45,190 nt of DNA from Rikenellaceae bacterium. Its GTDB lineage: Bacteria; Bacteroidota; Bacteroidia; Bacteroidales; Rikenellaceae. Position numbers and translations under genes: made by a program. How positions within the stretch are numbered: position 1 is the stretch's first letter; the number at the start of each line of letters is the position of its first letter. The notes under the pieces are model-generated. The model did not search any database. It was given only the letters and a program-made list of their open reading frames with translations, and was not told where the DNA came from. The DNA is taken from contig SUZJ01000010.1 of the NCBI GenBank assembly GCA_015059945.1, positions 1 through 45,190 on the forward strand. The letters are read 5' to 3'. This document shows, piece after piece, positions 31,570-41,217 of this stretch.

Positions 31570-34053
31570 TTAGAAAAATTTTTCGGATAGGAGTTTCATC
31601 CAGTAGCCACCCACCACCGCACGGGCACGGAAGTAGTTGTGGGTGGGCTCGTCGGTATTGTACCAGTCGCTCATAGGCACGCGCTGGGGCGTCTCGTTAT
31701 AGAACTTCCACATTGGGGCCATAAACTGCTCGAAGGTGGCCTTGTCGGGAGCCATTGTGGCCGACCACATAATCCAGTCGGACTTGGTCCAGTTGCGACG
31801 GCTGTCGAGGGGCAGGCCGTAGGTGTTCTGCTTGGTCAGGTAGTAGTTCACCTCATCAAGGGCAATCGATGGGTCGAATACGTTGTAGCCCAACACCTTA
31901 TCCCACACGAGGTTGTACTTTTGGCTCCAGGTGTCAATGGCACTCTCGAGCGACAGACTGTAGTGGTCGCCATAGCGGGCCATACGTTGCCACTCGGCTG
32001 CCATCTGCTCGGCCGTATCGCGATAGGTTGTGGCTACATCGCTCTTACCCAGCATCTTGGCCAGGTCGGCATAGGCTGCGATGCCCTCAATAGCCTTAAT
32101 CGACAGGTTGGCATTGCGGGCCCAGTGACCTGCAAAGTCGTCGGTGCAGAGTTGGTGGGCAGGGTCGCCACCATTCTCGACCAGGTAGTCGGCCCAGGTG
32201 GTCAGGCACTCCCAGTGCTGGGCAGCGTAGTCGGCATTGCCCTCAATCTTGGCCAGCGCACCGACCAGTATGAGCATATTGCCGCTCTCCTCGAGGGGCA
32301 TATCGCCACCGTAGGTCTGACCGTTGGCTTTGGGATAAGTACCCACGTCGTGGGGTGCAAAGGGCTTGTTCCAGTCGCCACTCTCGCAGTGCTCAAAGAT
32401 GAAGTTCATAAGCGCCTTTGCAAGCTCGGGGTTGTAGTAGAGGAACAGAGGGGCCGAGGGGTAGGTAATATCCACAGTGCCAATAGAGCCGTTGGAGAAG
32501 CACTCCTTCGAGAGCAGCAACAGGTTGCCCTGGGGTGACTCGATAAGTTTGTGGGCTGCAAGGGTTTGGCGATATGCCAGGGCGCACAACTCGGCATACT
32601 TGCGACCACCAGCCTCGGTAGCCTCGGCCATCAATTGGTTGTCGAATTGCTCGCACTTGCGGCTCAGTTTACGGTAATCTTTCGCTGCCAGAGCAAACTG
32701 CTCGGCAATAGTGTGTTGGCCATCGCGATTCCAGTAGGGGCGCATATTCTGGCCGAAGTACTCGATTGAGTAGAGGTCATCGTAGCCAATCATAATATAG
32801 TCGCCCACCTGTTTTTTGCCTACTGTACCGAGCGACTGAGCCAGAGCCATTTGGCGGCCATTGTTGGCAGGAGCCACCACCCCACTCTGGGCGAAGCTCG
32901 CGCGTAGAGCCAGAGCATTGCCCACTCCTGCGGTGGTCTTGCTCTTGTCGGCAGCCATATAGAAGTAGCCCCAATCGATGCGCACATTGTCGCCCTGGCG
33001 TTTCAGGATGGGCTGCTCGATGGTGCCACACTTGACATAGTTGAACTTATCATCGCAGAGCACCTCGCTGGCAGTCTTTTGCGAGGGCTTGTGCTGCGAC
33101 CATTGCACGTCGGCCTCGAAGTAGACATCTACCTGGTGCTCAGCGCCATCGTTGGCCACAACCTCGTAGGCCACATAGTTTACGGGCCTCGAAATGAGGT
33201 CGAGGTTATCCATCAGCAGAGGGGCAGTGAAGGTCAGTTTGAGGTCTACGGGGCCGCAAGTAAAGTTGTATATGGTGCGCGTAGCCTGAACATCTACCGA
33301 CGTTTGGGTAGCGGTCTGGGCCATCGACACCACATCGTAGGGCTGTTTGTAGAGGCCAAAGTCTACCAGGCCACCGCCTGTGCGATTGTTGCAGTGGGCC
33401 GCAATGGTAAACTTACCCTCCGAGGCGGCAACCACCTCGGCAGGCAGCTCGATGAGCAAATCCTCTTCCCAAGAGTAAGGTGTTGCAATCAGTTGAGTGC
33501 CATTTACATAGAGCTCAAAAGTGTCGTCGTGCGAGTAGTAGACAAAGAATCTGTTACCCTCCAGCTCTTCTTTGGCTACTTCGACCTGGCGGCGCACCCA
33601 CACATCTTTGGTCTGCCAGATGGTATTGACAGCCTCGTAGTAGACGGGGGTGCCGAGCGGTGCAAGGCCTTCGCTCCAGCCACGAGCGTTGAAATTGGCC
33701 TCGGTCCAGCGCCTCGAGGGTTTGTCAAATGTATAAGTAGCAGTCCACTCGCCATCTTTCGATGCAGGAGCCACCGCAGTGAGCACACTCTCCTCGGCAC
33801 CCAAGAAGCGGTACATCTGTCCATCTACGCGCAGGGTACCCATCAGTGGGAAAGGTTTACCGGTCCAGTGCATCACTTGGCCGTCGTAGAGGTTGTCGCT
33901 AAACGACCAAGTCGAGGTGTAGGGGTCAATAGTAATGAGCGGATAGGCAGGGGCTCGCAGTTGGTTGGGGGTTGGCTCGGTAGTACTACACCCCACAAGT
34001 GCAAACAGCAACGCAGCCACAGCTATCTTCAAGGCATTGGAGATTGTTTTCAT
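31570..34053 (-). CDS. Glutaminase-family (DUF4964/DUF5127/DUF4965) lipoprotein
   Basis: The 827-residue protein has a lipoprotein signal ending LVGC (about residue 22). It starts with the DUF4964-like block APAYPLITIDPYTSTWSF, then a beta-sandwich region, and finally the helical part of the DUF4965/glutaminase family (DIGYDD-like GYDDLYSIEYFG, DVGTYPKANGQTYGG, NLSIKAIEGIAAYADLA). Related proteins are called glutaminase A in fungi; many Bacteroidetes copies have unknown substrates and may act on glycans or peptides. It should be outside the inner membrane. Transcription appears to start near 34115. Confidence 0.88.
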   Translation of the reverse strand: MKTISNALKIAVAALLFALVGCSTTEPTPNQLRAPAYPLITIDPYTSTWSFSDNLYDGQVMHWTGKPFPLMGTLRVDGQMYRFLGAEESVLTAVAPASKDGEWTATYTFDKPSRRWTEANFNARGWSEGLAPLGTPVYYEAVNTIWQTKDVWVRRQVEVAKEELEGNRFFVYYSHDDTFELYVNGTQLIATPYSWEEDLLIELPAEVVAASEGKFTIAAHCNNRTGGGLVDFGLYKQPYDVVSMAQTATQTSVDVQATRTIYNFTCGPVDLKLTFTAPLLMDNLDLISRPVNYVAYEVVANDGAEHQVDVYFEADVQWSQHKPSQKTASEVLCDDKFNYVKCGTIEQPILKRQGDNVRIDWGYFYMAADKSKTTAGVGNALALRASFAQSGVVAPANNGRQMALAQSLGTVGKKQVGDYIMIGYDDLYSIEYFGQNMRPYWNRDGQHTIAEQFALAAKDYRKLSRKCEQFDNQLMAEATEAGGRKYAELCALAYRQTLAAHKLIESPQGNLLLLSKECFSNGSIGTVDITYPSAPLFLYYNPELAKALMNFIFEHCESGDWNKPFAPHDVGTYPKANGQTYGGDMPLEESGNMLILVGALAKIEGNADYAAQHWECLTTWADYLVENGGDPAHQLCTDDFAGHWARNANLSIKAIEGIAAYADLAKMLGKSDVATTYRDTAEQMAAEWQRMARYGDHYSLSLESAIDTWSQKYNLVWDKVLGYNVFDPSIALDEVNYYLTKQNTYGLPLDSRRNWTKSDWIMWSATMAPDKATFEQFMAPMWKFYNETPQRVPMSDWYNTDEPTHNYFRARAVVGGYWMKLLSEKFF

Positions 34054-34120
34054 AAGGCAAAAAGGCTATTTGGGTTAAAAAAGTGTATTCAGCGGGCGGA
34101 GTAATTCGTATTCCGTTAGG

Positions 34121-34147
34121 CAAATATACCAATAAATCGTATATTTG
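34121..34147. promoter_or_regulatory. Divergent -7 boxes
   Basis: The minus strand reads TATATTTG at 34121-34128 (for the glutaminase-family gene) and the plus strand reads TATATTTG at 34140-34147 (for the S9 peptidase gene). No good -33 box is seen for either. The boxes are 11 bp apart, so the two promoters overlap. Confidence 0.45.
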
Positions 34148-34190
34148 CTGATATAATAGACAAAACAATAATAAATATACCTACAGAATT

Positions 34191-36671
34191 ATGAAAAAAC
34201 TCTCTTTGCTCGTGTTGTTAGCGCTGCTGACAACAGGGCTGTCGCAGGCGGCCGACAACAACAATGCCCCCGACAACAACCCCACTACCACCAACCGCTA
34301 CGAGTTGGCCGAAAGGTTTACGGCCTCTAAGTTGAGCAAAATGCTCTTCTCGACCAGCGTAGACCCCCACTGGTTCCCCTCGGGCGACAAGTTCTGGTAC
34401 ACCTACAAGACCAGTGCCGGCACCCATTGGTATGTGGTTGAGCCCGCAAAGCGCAAGAAAGAGCCTATGTTCGACCACGACAAGATGGCGGCCGAGCTGA
34501 CCAAAATTGTTAGGGACCCCTACATTGCCGCCAGCCTACCCATCACTAACCTGCGAGTAGAGGACGACGGCAAGAGTGTGACCTTTGAGGTCAAGTCGTC
34601 GCAAGATGCCAAGCCCAAGCCACTCAGTCCCGAGGACTCGCTGGCAGGCAAAAAGCCCAAAAAGGCCGAGGGCAAAGAGATTTTCTACTTCTCCTACAAC
34701 TTGCAGACCAAGCAATTAACCCACCTTGCCGACAAAGAGAAAGAGACCAAGCAGTTGCACTGGGCTTCGGTTTCGCCCGATGGTCAGACCGTGGTCTACG
34801 CCAAAGACCTCAACCTCTATCGTATGTCGCGCGAGGACTACGAGAAGCTCAAAAAAGACGAGCGCGATACAACAATCGTTGAGATTGCCCTCACAACCGA
34901 CGGCGTGAAGGACTTTGGCTACGGCCAGCCTTACAGCCTGCTCAACACCGACACCCTATGCAACGGCAAGCGCAAGGGCGTATGGGGCGTGTGGTCGCCC
35001 GACTCGCGCTACTTTGCAACCATCCTTACCGACGAGAGGCAGGTCAAAGACCTGTGGGTTATAAACGCTATTGCCAACCCCAGGCCCACGCTCGAGACCT
35101 ACAAATACCAGATGCCTGGCGAGAAAGAGGCCCCAATAGACCACCTCTACTTGTTCGATATGAGCGACAATTCGCGCAAAGAGATTGGCACCGAGCAGTT
35201 TAAGGACCAAACGCTGTCGATTGCCCGCGCTCCACGTGAGCACAAGCAGCGCCACCTCTACGACCAGCCCTCGGTATGGTTGGGCGACGAGAACCGCTTC
35301 TTCGTAACCCGTTCGAGCCGCGATCTTCACCGCATTGACATCTGCTCCTACACCATTGGCCAGGATACTATCTGCCCCATTATCGAAGAGCGTCTGAACA
35401 CCTATATCGAGGTACGCCCCTTGGCTGCCCTTAACGGTGGCAAAGAGCTCATCCAGTGGAGCGAGCGCGACGGCTGGGCACACCTCTACCTCTACACCGA
35501 CGAGGGTACCCTGGTACGTCAGCTAACCGAAGGCCCCTGGCACGTTCACAACATACTGAAAGTAGATGCCAAGAGCCGCAAGGTCTACTTTACCGCTATG
35601 GGCCGCGAGGAGGGCGAAAACCCCTACTACCAGCACCTCTACTCGGTGAGCCTCGATGGTGGCCCCGTCAAGCTGCTCAACCAGGGCGACTTTTTCCACA
35701 CCCCCATTGTAGATGACGCTTGCCGCTACTTTGTAGACAACTTCTCGAGGGTAAACACCATTCCCGAAACAGCCCTCTACGACACCGCAGGCAACAAGGT
35801 TATGACCTTGGAGGTGAGCGACTTCGAGCAGCTGTTGGCCAATGGTTACAAGTTCCCCGAGCCCTTCAAGGTGAAGGCTGCCGACGGCGTTACCGACCTC
35901 TATGGCGTTATGTACAAGCCCTTTGACTTTGATCCCAACAAGAAGTACCCCATTGTAGACTACGTCTACCCAGGCCCACAGGTCGAGGCTACCGAATACC
36001 CCTTCACCCGTATGAGTGTGCGCACCGACCGCCTGGCCCAGGCAGGCTTTATCGTTATTACCGTAGGTAACCGAGGCGGCCACCCCGACCGCTCGAAGTG
36101 GTATCACAACTACGGCTATGGCAACCTGCGCGACTATGGTCTGGCCGACCAGAAGGCCGCCATTGAGCAGCTGGCCGCTCGCCACAGCTTCATAGACATC
36201 AACCGTGTAGGTATTCACGGCCACTCTGGCGGTGGCTTTATGTCTACGGCTGCAATACTCCAGTATCCCGACTTCTTCAAGGTGGCTGTTTCGTGCGCAG
36301 GCAACCACGACAACAAGATTTACAACCGCTGGTGGAGCGAGACTCACCACGGCGTGAAGGAGAAGGTGAGCAAGGATGGCGAGGTGACCTTCGAGTACAG
36401 CATCAAGAGCAACCCCGAGATTGCACGTCGCCTAAAGGGCCACCTGATGCTCGTTCACGGTGAGATTGACAACAATGTTCACCCAGGCAACACCTCGCGC
36501 GTGGCCGATGCACTGATTAGGGCCAACAAGCGCTTCGATATGCTCTACCTGCCCACCCAGCGCCACGGCTTTGGCAATATGAACGAGTACTTCTACTGGC
36601 GTATGGTCGATTACTTTGTCGAGTACCTTATCGACGGCCGCCAGACCATAGTGGATATTCCACAGCGATAG
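34191..36671 (+). CDS. S9-family dipeptidyl peptidase (DPP IV-like)
   Basis: The 826-residue protein has a signal peptide ending near SQAAD. An N-terminal eight-bladed propeller of the DPP IV type precedes an alpha/beta-hydrolase domain (from about residue 560) with nucleophile Ser679 in GHSGGGFMS, Asp760 in HGEIDNN and His792 in TQRHGFGN, a complete triad. Such enzymes cut dipeptides from peptide N-termini in the periplasm and may feed peptide transporters. The propeller has an inserted Lys/Pro-rich loop near residues 140-165. Its promoter is back to back with that of the glutaminase-family gene. Confidence 0.92.
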   Translation: MKKLSLLVLLALLTTGLSQAADNNNAPDNNPTTTNRYELAERFTASKLSKMLFSTSVDPHWFPSGDKFWYTYKTSAGTHWYVVEPAKRKKEPMFDHDKMAAELTKIVRDPYIAASLPITNLRVEDDGKSVTFEVKSSQDAKPKPLSPEDSLAGKKPKKAEGKEIFYFSYNLQTKQLTHLADKEKETKQLHWASVSPDGQTVVYAKDLNLYRMSREDYEKLKKDERDTTIVEIALTTDGVKDFGYGQPYSLLNTDTLCNGKRKGVWGVWSPDSRYFATILTDERQVKDLWVINAIANPRPTLETYKYQMPGEKEAPIDHLYLFDMSDNSRKEIGTEQFKDQTLSIARAPREHKQRHLYDQPSVWLGDENRFFVTRSSRDLHRIDICSYTIGQDTICPIIEERLNTYIEVRPLAALNGGKELIQWSERDGWAHLYLYTDEGTLVRQLTEGPWHVHNILKVDAKSRKVYFTAMGREEGENPYYQHLYSVSLDGGPVKLLNQGDFFHTPIVDDACRYFVDNFSRVNTIPETALYDTAGNKVMTLEVSDFEQLLANGYKFPEPFKVKAADGVTDLYGVMYKPFDFDPNKKYPIVDYVYPGPQVEATEYPFTRMSVRTDRLAQAGFIVITVGNRGGHPDRSKWYHNYGYGNLRDYGLADQKAAIEQLAARHSFIDINRVGIHGHSGGGFMSTAAILQYPDFFKVAVSCAGNHDNKIYNRWWSETHHGVKEKVSKDGEVTFEYSIKSNPEIARRLKGHLMLVHGEIDNNVHPGNTSRVADALIRANKRFDMLYLPTQRHGFGNMNEYFYWRMVDYFVEYLIDGRQTIVDIPQR

Positions 36672-36694
36672 ATATCTCACAATAATTTGTAGCT

Positions 36695-36734
36695 CCGAGG
36701 GTACCTTTGACCGAATGGTCTTGGGTGCCCTCGG
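36695..36734 (+). terminator. Terminator-like hairpin after the S9 peptidase
   Basis: An 11-bp stem (CCGAGGGTACC with GGGTGCCCTCGG, one G-U) carries an inner GACC-GAAT-GGTC hairpin. There is no clear T-tract, so it may be a processing or pausing hairpin instead. The remaining gap to 36894 holds nothing else I can identify. Confidence 0.45.
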
Positions 36735-36894
36735 TGTATGTTGGGGTGTGGGCCGAAAGGGTGGCACGGGCTTTGCGAGAGTTCACAAAGTCAACAATTA
36801 TGTTCAGTTGGTCGCAAGCTGGCCTCGGCAACAAAATAATTGCCTGCGCAAGAGAGTTAAGAGGGTAAAAACAACCACTAAAAACACAAATACA

Positions 36895-37623
36895 ATGGGT
36901 AACGAAAAAGCTCCGAGGATTCAGACCTCGATTCTAAGCGCCATCGAAAAGCGGGCGCTCGTATGGCTCGCCAAGAGGCAACCACACTGGATTACGTCGG
37001 ATATGCTCACCTGGATTGGCGTAGCAGGTGCAGCCCTTTGTGGCGCAGGTTTCGCCCTCGCCACCATCGACATCCGCTACTTATGGCTATCGTCGCTCGG
37101 CCTTGTCATCAACTGGTATGGCGACTCGCTCGACGGCACTCTGGCACGAGTCAGGGGTACGCAGAGGCCCAAATACGGGTTCTTCATCGACCACACCATC
37201 GACGCGCTGACAATCTCGCTGATGTGTGTGGGCGCAGGCCTGGGGCCTATGCTCAGGTTGGACATTGCGCTGATGGTCTTGGCAGCCTACTTGGTACTGT
37301 CGGTCTACACCTACATCTGCACAATCGTCAAAGGCGAATTCCGACTGACCTACGGCAAACTGGGCCCTACGGAGTTTAGGCTGATAGTAATCATACTCAA
37401 CACGCTGTGGATCTACACCCCCTGGAGGTTTACAACCATTTCGGTGGGCTCATTGTCGCTGGGACTGTTCGACATTGGCGGCTTGGCCATTGCATTGATA
37501 CTCATTGGCCTGTGCTGTGGTCAGTGGCTCAAAGACCGCAAACAGCTCTCGGCTGCCGACCCACTGCGTAAGCCCTTGCAGGAGCAACCCCAAGAGCAGC
37601 AGCAAATCAGAAAAAGAGCCTAA
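36895..37623 (+). CDS. CDP-alcohol phosphatidyltransferase family protein
   Basis: From ATG 36895 (MGNEKAPRIQTS) the protein has 242 residues; an in-frame ATG at 36715 would add a tail that crosses the hairpin at 36695-36734 and is not credible. The full CDP-alcohol motif D-x2-D-G-x2-A-R-x8-G-x3-D-x3-D is present (GDSLDGTLARVRG...GFFIDHTID). Several membrane helices follow. The family moves a phosphoalcohol from a CDP carrier to an alcohol such as inositol, glycerol phosphate or serine; the substrate is not evident. The next gene encodes a GtrA-acyltransferase fusion, so a lipid or envelope pathway is likely. Confidence 0.88.
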   Translation: MGNEKAPRIQTSILSAIEKRALVWLAKRQPHWITSDMLTWIGVAGAALCGAGFALATIDIRYLWLSSLGLVINWYGDSLDGTLARVRGTQRPKYGFFIDHTIDALTISLMCVGAGLGPMLRLDIALMVLAAYLVLSVYTYICTIVKGEFRLTYGKLGPTEFRLIVIILNTLWIYTPWRFTTISVGSLSLGLFDIGGLAIALILIGLCCGQWLKDRKQLSAADPLRKPLQEQPQEQQQIRKRA

Positions 37624-37678
37624 CGACTCCCCCACCCCCCAACTTACACACAACTACACCCCCAACGAGATAGAGCGA

Positions 37679-38971
37679 GTGAACAAGAGATTAAACGTGT
37701 TTAGCAAGTACATCAAATTCATCGCCAGCAGGGCCATAGGCACACTTGTAGATACAGTTGTGCTGTGGCTCTGCTCGGCCTATCTGTTTGGCGGGGGCTA
37801 TTGGGCCACCTATGTCATCTCGCCCTTCATATCGTTCGAGGTGGCAACGATGAGCAACTTTCTCTGCTCGTACTACTGGATTTGGCGCAGTCGCATAAGC
37901 CATAGAGGTGGCCGCTCGTTTTGGCGCCACTTTGTGGGGTTCAACCTCTCGTCGGGGGCTGGGTTTGTGGTCAAGATGGTCTTTCTGCTACTTTTCGAGC
38001 GGTTGTTTGGGTGGAATGTCGTGGTCTGCAACCTTGTGGCACTGACCATTTCGGGGGTGCTGAACTATGCCCTGGCCGACTCGGTAGTCTTTCGCAAGCC
38101 GAGCCCCAATGCAGAACACAAGGTGTTGAGCCTCGACGAATTGGCCCAGATGTCGTCGCTTTTCCGAGGGCGCGTGGGCCGAGCCTTTGGGCGCTTTCTG
38201 TTCCGACTGCTGGGTATCGACCGCATAAACGCGCTTTACGACAGCATTTACGACCTGCGAGGACCCGAGGCTGCCCGAGCCGCACTCGACTATGTTGGGT
38301 GCGACTACTTAGTGGGCAACCCTGAGCGGCTCGACACGCTGCCCGATGGGGCCTTCATAACCATCAGCAACCACCCCTACGGAGCGGTAGATGGATTGAT
38401 GGTCGTAGACCTTGTGGGGCACAAGCGTAGCGACCTAAAAGTGATGGTAAACCAGATACTTGCGCGTGTAGAGCCACTGGCCGACAACTTTGTAGCCGTA
38501 ACCCCTACGGGCAATACCAAGCGGGCTGCCGATGCCGCAACTCTGTCGGGGGTGCGCACCTCGTTGGCCCACTTGCGCGATGGGCACCCGATGAGTTTCT
38601 TCCCCTCGGGAGCGGTGTCGGACCTTCACCCCCTCAAAGGCGAGATTGCCGACCGTCCCTGGCAGGAGCCCCTCATAAGGCTCATTGCCAAGGCCCGAGT
38701 TCCGATTGTGCCGTTGCACTTTGTTGACCGCAACTCGATGTTCTACTACCTGTTGGGGCTGATTGATTGGCGTGTGAGGCTGTTGCGACTGCCACGCGAG
38801 GTGCTCAACAAGGGGCGTGGCCGTCACCGAGTAGTTATAGGGCCCACCATAAGTGTAGAGCAGCAGGCCGCCTGCAAGACCACCGAAGAGCTCACCCGTC
38901 TGCTCCGCTCGGCAGTATACGATATGCCCCTGCCCGACCACTTTGTGGCCGCAAGCAAGCTAAGAGAATAG
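37679..38971 (+). CDS. GtrA-like membrane domain fused to a lysophospholipid acyltransferase
   Basis: The N-terminal 130 residues are a GtrA-like four-helix membrane domain (FIASRAIGTLVDTVVLWLC, SNFLCSYYWIWRSR). The rest is an acyltransferase with ISNHPYGAVDG (an H-x5-D version of the PlsC motif seen in the OlsA/hemolysin-like group) and FFPSGAVSDL. No ATG is usable near the domain start: the only upstream ATG in frame (37505) lies 119 bp inside the preceding gene. GTG 37679, 55 bp after that gene, is taken as the start; this is a judgement. It may acylate a lipid made by the CDP-alcohol enzyme. Confidence 0.8.
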   Translation: MNKRLNVFSKYIKFIASRAIGTLVDTVVLWLCSAYLFGGGYWATYVISPFISFEVATMSNFLCSYYWIWRSRISHRGGRSFWRHFVGFNLSSGAGFVVKMVFLLLFERLFGWNVVVCNLVALTISGVLNYALADSVVFRKPSPNAEHKVLSLDELAQMSSLFRGRVGRAFGRFLFRLLGIDRINALYDSIYDLRGPEAARAALDYVGCDYLVGNPERLDTLPDGAFITISNHPYGAVDGLMVVDLVGHKRSDLKVMVNQILARVEPLADNFVAVTPTGNTKRAADAATLSGVRTSLAHLRDGHPMSFFPSGAVSDLHPLKGEIADRPWQEPLIRLIAKARVPIVPLHFVDRNSMFYYLLGLIDWRVRLLRLPREVLNKGRGRHRVVIGPTISVEQQAACKTTEELTRLLRSAVYDMPLPDHFVAASKLRE

Positions 38972-39107
38972 AGCAAACCACCCTCGTTGAAAATCGTATA
39001 TAACCACAATCTATGGTGTTGTAAATATGACGATTGGCGTATTTAATCGGTCTTTTGAACGGCGGAGCAATAGCCACAAAAGTATTAGTCAGCCACCAAA
39101 AAGGCAA

Positions 39108-39115
39108 TATATTTG
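39108..39115 (+). promoter_or_regulatory. -7 box for the DUF2147 gene
   Basis: TATATTTG matches TAnnTTTG and would give a 5' UTR of about 60 nt. The -33 region is not clear. The rest of the gap 38972-39182 shows nothing else. Confidence 0.4.
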
Positions 39116-39182
39116 CCGTAGCAAAAGCAAACAAACATAAAGCACACACTTAATTTAGCATAAAACAGACACACACAACGCT

Positions 39183-39575
39183 ATGAAAAAATTTGTACTC
39201 GCGATTGCAATGTTGTTCTGCTCGATGTGCCTCTTTGCACAGAGCCAGTTTGTAGGTCAGTGGACCACCATCGACGACAAAACCAAAGAGCCCGCAGGTG
39301 TGGTAAACATCTATCAGGGCGAGGATGGCCTCTACTACGGCAAGCTGATCGACACCTACGGAGCCGACAAGAGCAAAATTGGTACTATGATTGTAAAAGG
39401 TATGAAGTACGAGGATGGTAAGCTGACCGGTGGCAAAGTTTACGACCCCGAGAGCGGCAACACCTACTACTGCACCATCAAGTACAACGCAGCCGAGAAG
39501 GCACTCAACCTGCGTGGCTCGATTGACAAACGCGGTCTGCTGGGCCGTACTCAGACCTGGATCAAGAAGCAGTAA
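39183..39575 (+). CDS. Exported DUF2147 family protein
   Basis: The 130-residue protein has a signal peptide ending CLFAQS. The mature part is a small beta-barrel-like DUF2147 domain (FVGQWTTIDDKTKEP near its start, GKVYDPESGNTYYC, LNLRGSI, and the closing GRTQTWIK). The length fits the family. The function is unknown; it should be periplasmic. It stands alone with its own -7 box and a strong terminator. Confidence 0.9.
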   Translation: MKKFVLAIAMLFCSMCLFAQSQFVGQWTTIDDKTKEPAGVVNIYQGEDGLYYGKLIDTYGADKSKIGTMIVKGMKYEDGKLTGGKVYDPESGNTYYCTIKYNAAEKALNLRGSIDKRGLLGRTQTWIKKQ

Positions 39576-39670
39576 AGTACAACTATCAAGATATACTTGT
39601 GCCACGGTCGCGGCACACTAAATACAGACGACTACACACACTCATTCATTCCATTATTATTTCATTCCCC

Positions 39671-39713
39671 GCTGCGAGGTCAAGTGATTGACCTCGCAGC
39701 ATCTTTTTTTTTT
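39671..39713 (+). terminator. Terminator after the DUF2147 gene
   Basis: A 13-bp stem GCTGCGAGGTCAA with TTGACCTCGCAGC and a 4-nt loop is followed by ATC and ten T residues. A nine-G tract (39714-39722) comes right after it. Confidence 0.9.
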
Positions 39714-39726
39714 GGGGGGGGGACTC

Positions 39727-41091
39727 TCACAGCTCCACTCCAATCAACTCAACCTCTACCCTCGTGTTAAGTTTTGAAGCATCGTTATCCACACCCCAAT
39801 CGCCATCGTAACGATCAACGGGGTAATAACCGGGCTCTTTAAACAAAGTTGCATCGACATATTGCAAACCGCTCAACAGACTCTCCTCATACGCCTTAAA
39901 GCCGGCTTTGGGGACCAAAATAGTAGAGCCTTTCAAGCCGAGGTAACAATAGCGACAAGTTTTTGGAGCCTCTACTCCCTTGAAGATGTGTAACTTTGAG
40001 AACACACCTGGAGCTATCATATATATATCAAATATATCAAATTTGGTCAGTGTGGATGGGTAAACCACACAAGACAATGGCTTATACTCACACCACAATG
40101 GCAAAACAATCTCACGGAGTCCTTCGGGGAAGGCAATAGATTTGAGATTGTCAGCGCCAACGAAAGACGACTCTGCATCGATATACTTCACACCTTGGGG
40201 GATTGAATAGTCCGTAAGTCCATTCAATAGCACAGCCAACAACCTCTTGCGCCAAATCAGGCAACGGCCATCTTTAGATGCAAACTTGCCCTTAAACTCT
40301 TTCAAATGCTCACAGTCTAAAAAGTTACTACTGCCACTTACATTACGCAGCGACTTAGGGAAGGTCAGCGAGCGGAGTGCATAGTTATTTGAGAATACGC
40401 CACTTATCACCTCTTTAACCCCCTCGGGGATGGCGTACTCTTCGAGGCCACAGCCATTGGCAAAGCCCACCATAGCGCCATTATCATCAATCAGCGCAAG
40501 GCCATCATCGGTAGCCATTCGGCCCCTAAACTCGACAATACTTCCACATCCCAGAAAACAAGACGGCCCGACACTCACAACATTTTCGGGCAGTTCGACC
40601 ACAGTCAGGTTGGCGCAATGCAAAAAAGCACACCCTTCAATCTCACGGAGCGAAGAGTTTGGGCCAAAATTCACCTCCCTCAATGCGGTACAGCCACTAA
40701 AGGCCGAAATGCCTATGCTAACCACGCTGTCGGGGATAGTTATAGACATCAGACGTTTACATCCACGAAATGCACAACATTCAATCCTCTTAACTCCTTT
40801 GCCAAGTTTAATCTCACGCAATCCATCGTTGCAAGAAAAAGCGCCATCACCCACCACTTCTATGCTATCAGGCAGATAAACAGCCCTCAAATGACTGCTC
40901 CACCTTCCGACACTACCCCTTATCTTGACCAGAGGAGCATCGAAGGTTATAACACCCAAGCCATTCTCATAGACATTGGATACAATATTCACGTCAAAAG
41001 AATCATTTGAGGTTTCTAAGGGTTTGTTGTTAGTTGTAACGTACCACAACTGGTTGGTAGGTACGGTCTGGTTGTAAAGTTTGCTATTCAT
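39727..41091 (-). CDS. BspA-type leucine-rich repeat protein
   Basis: The 454-residue protein is made of LRR_5 (BspA/TpLRR) repeats from about residue 65 to 370, with units such as VYLPDSIEVVGDGAFSCND and ITIPDSVVSIGISAFSGC. The N-terminus (KLYNQTVPTNQLWYVTTNN) is a common opening for such Bacteroidetes proteins but is not a signal peptide, and no membrane segment is seen. BspA-type repeats bind host or bacterial proteins; without an export signal the location here is unclear. It lies 126 bp downstream of yajC on the same strand. Confidence 0.9.
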   Translation of the reverse strand: MNSKLYNQTVPTNQLWYVTTNNKPLETSNDSFDVNIVSNVYENGLGVITFDAPLVKIRGSVGRWSSHLRAVYLPDSIEVVGDGAFSCNDGLREIKLGKGVKRIECCAFRGCKRLMSITIPDSVVSIGISAFSGCTALREVNFGPNSSLREIEGCAFLHCANLTVVELPENVVSVGPSCFLGCGSIVEFRGRMATDDGLALIDDNGAMVGFANGCGLEEYAIPEGVKEVISGVFSNNYALRSLTFPKSLRNVSGSSNFLDCEHLKEFKGKFASKDGRCLIWRKRLLAVLLNGLTDYSIPQGVKYIDAESSFVGADNLKSIAFPEGLREIVLPLWCEYKPLSCVVYPSTLTKFDIFDIYMIAPGVFSKLHIFKGVEAPKTCRYCYLGLKGSTILVPKAGFKAYEESLLSGLQYVDATLFKEPGYYPVDRYDGDWGVDNDASKLNTRVEVELIGVEL

Positions 41092-41137
41092 AAGTCATTA
41101 GGTGTGTTTAGTAGTAGTCTTTATGATTGGGGCCACA

Positions 41138-41166
41138 AAGGGCGCACAACCAAGTTGCACGCCCTT
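41138..41166 (-). other. Hairpin between yajC and the LRR gene
   Basis: On the minus strand a 13-bp stem with two wobble pairs (AAGGGCGTGCAAC with GTTGTGCGCCCTT) and a 3-nt loop follows the yajC stop. There is no U-tract, so it may be a weak terminator or a transcript-stabilising structure. Confidence 0.45.
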
Positions 41167-41217
41167 ATGTTAAAAAATCGTTGTCGCTCTCACTTGGCGA
41201 CCTGTGTTCTATCTCTC

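Noticed and set aside
36715..36894. N-terminal extension of the CDP-alcohol phosphatidyltransferase from ATG 36715
   Set aside because: The extension runs through a hairpin, is basic and low in pattern, and the family domain begins after ATG 36895.
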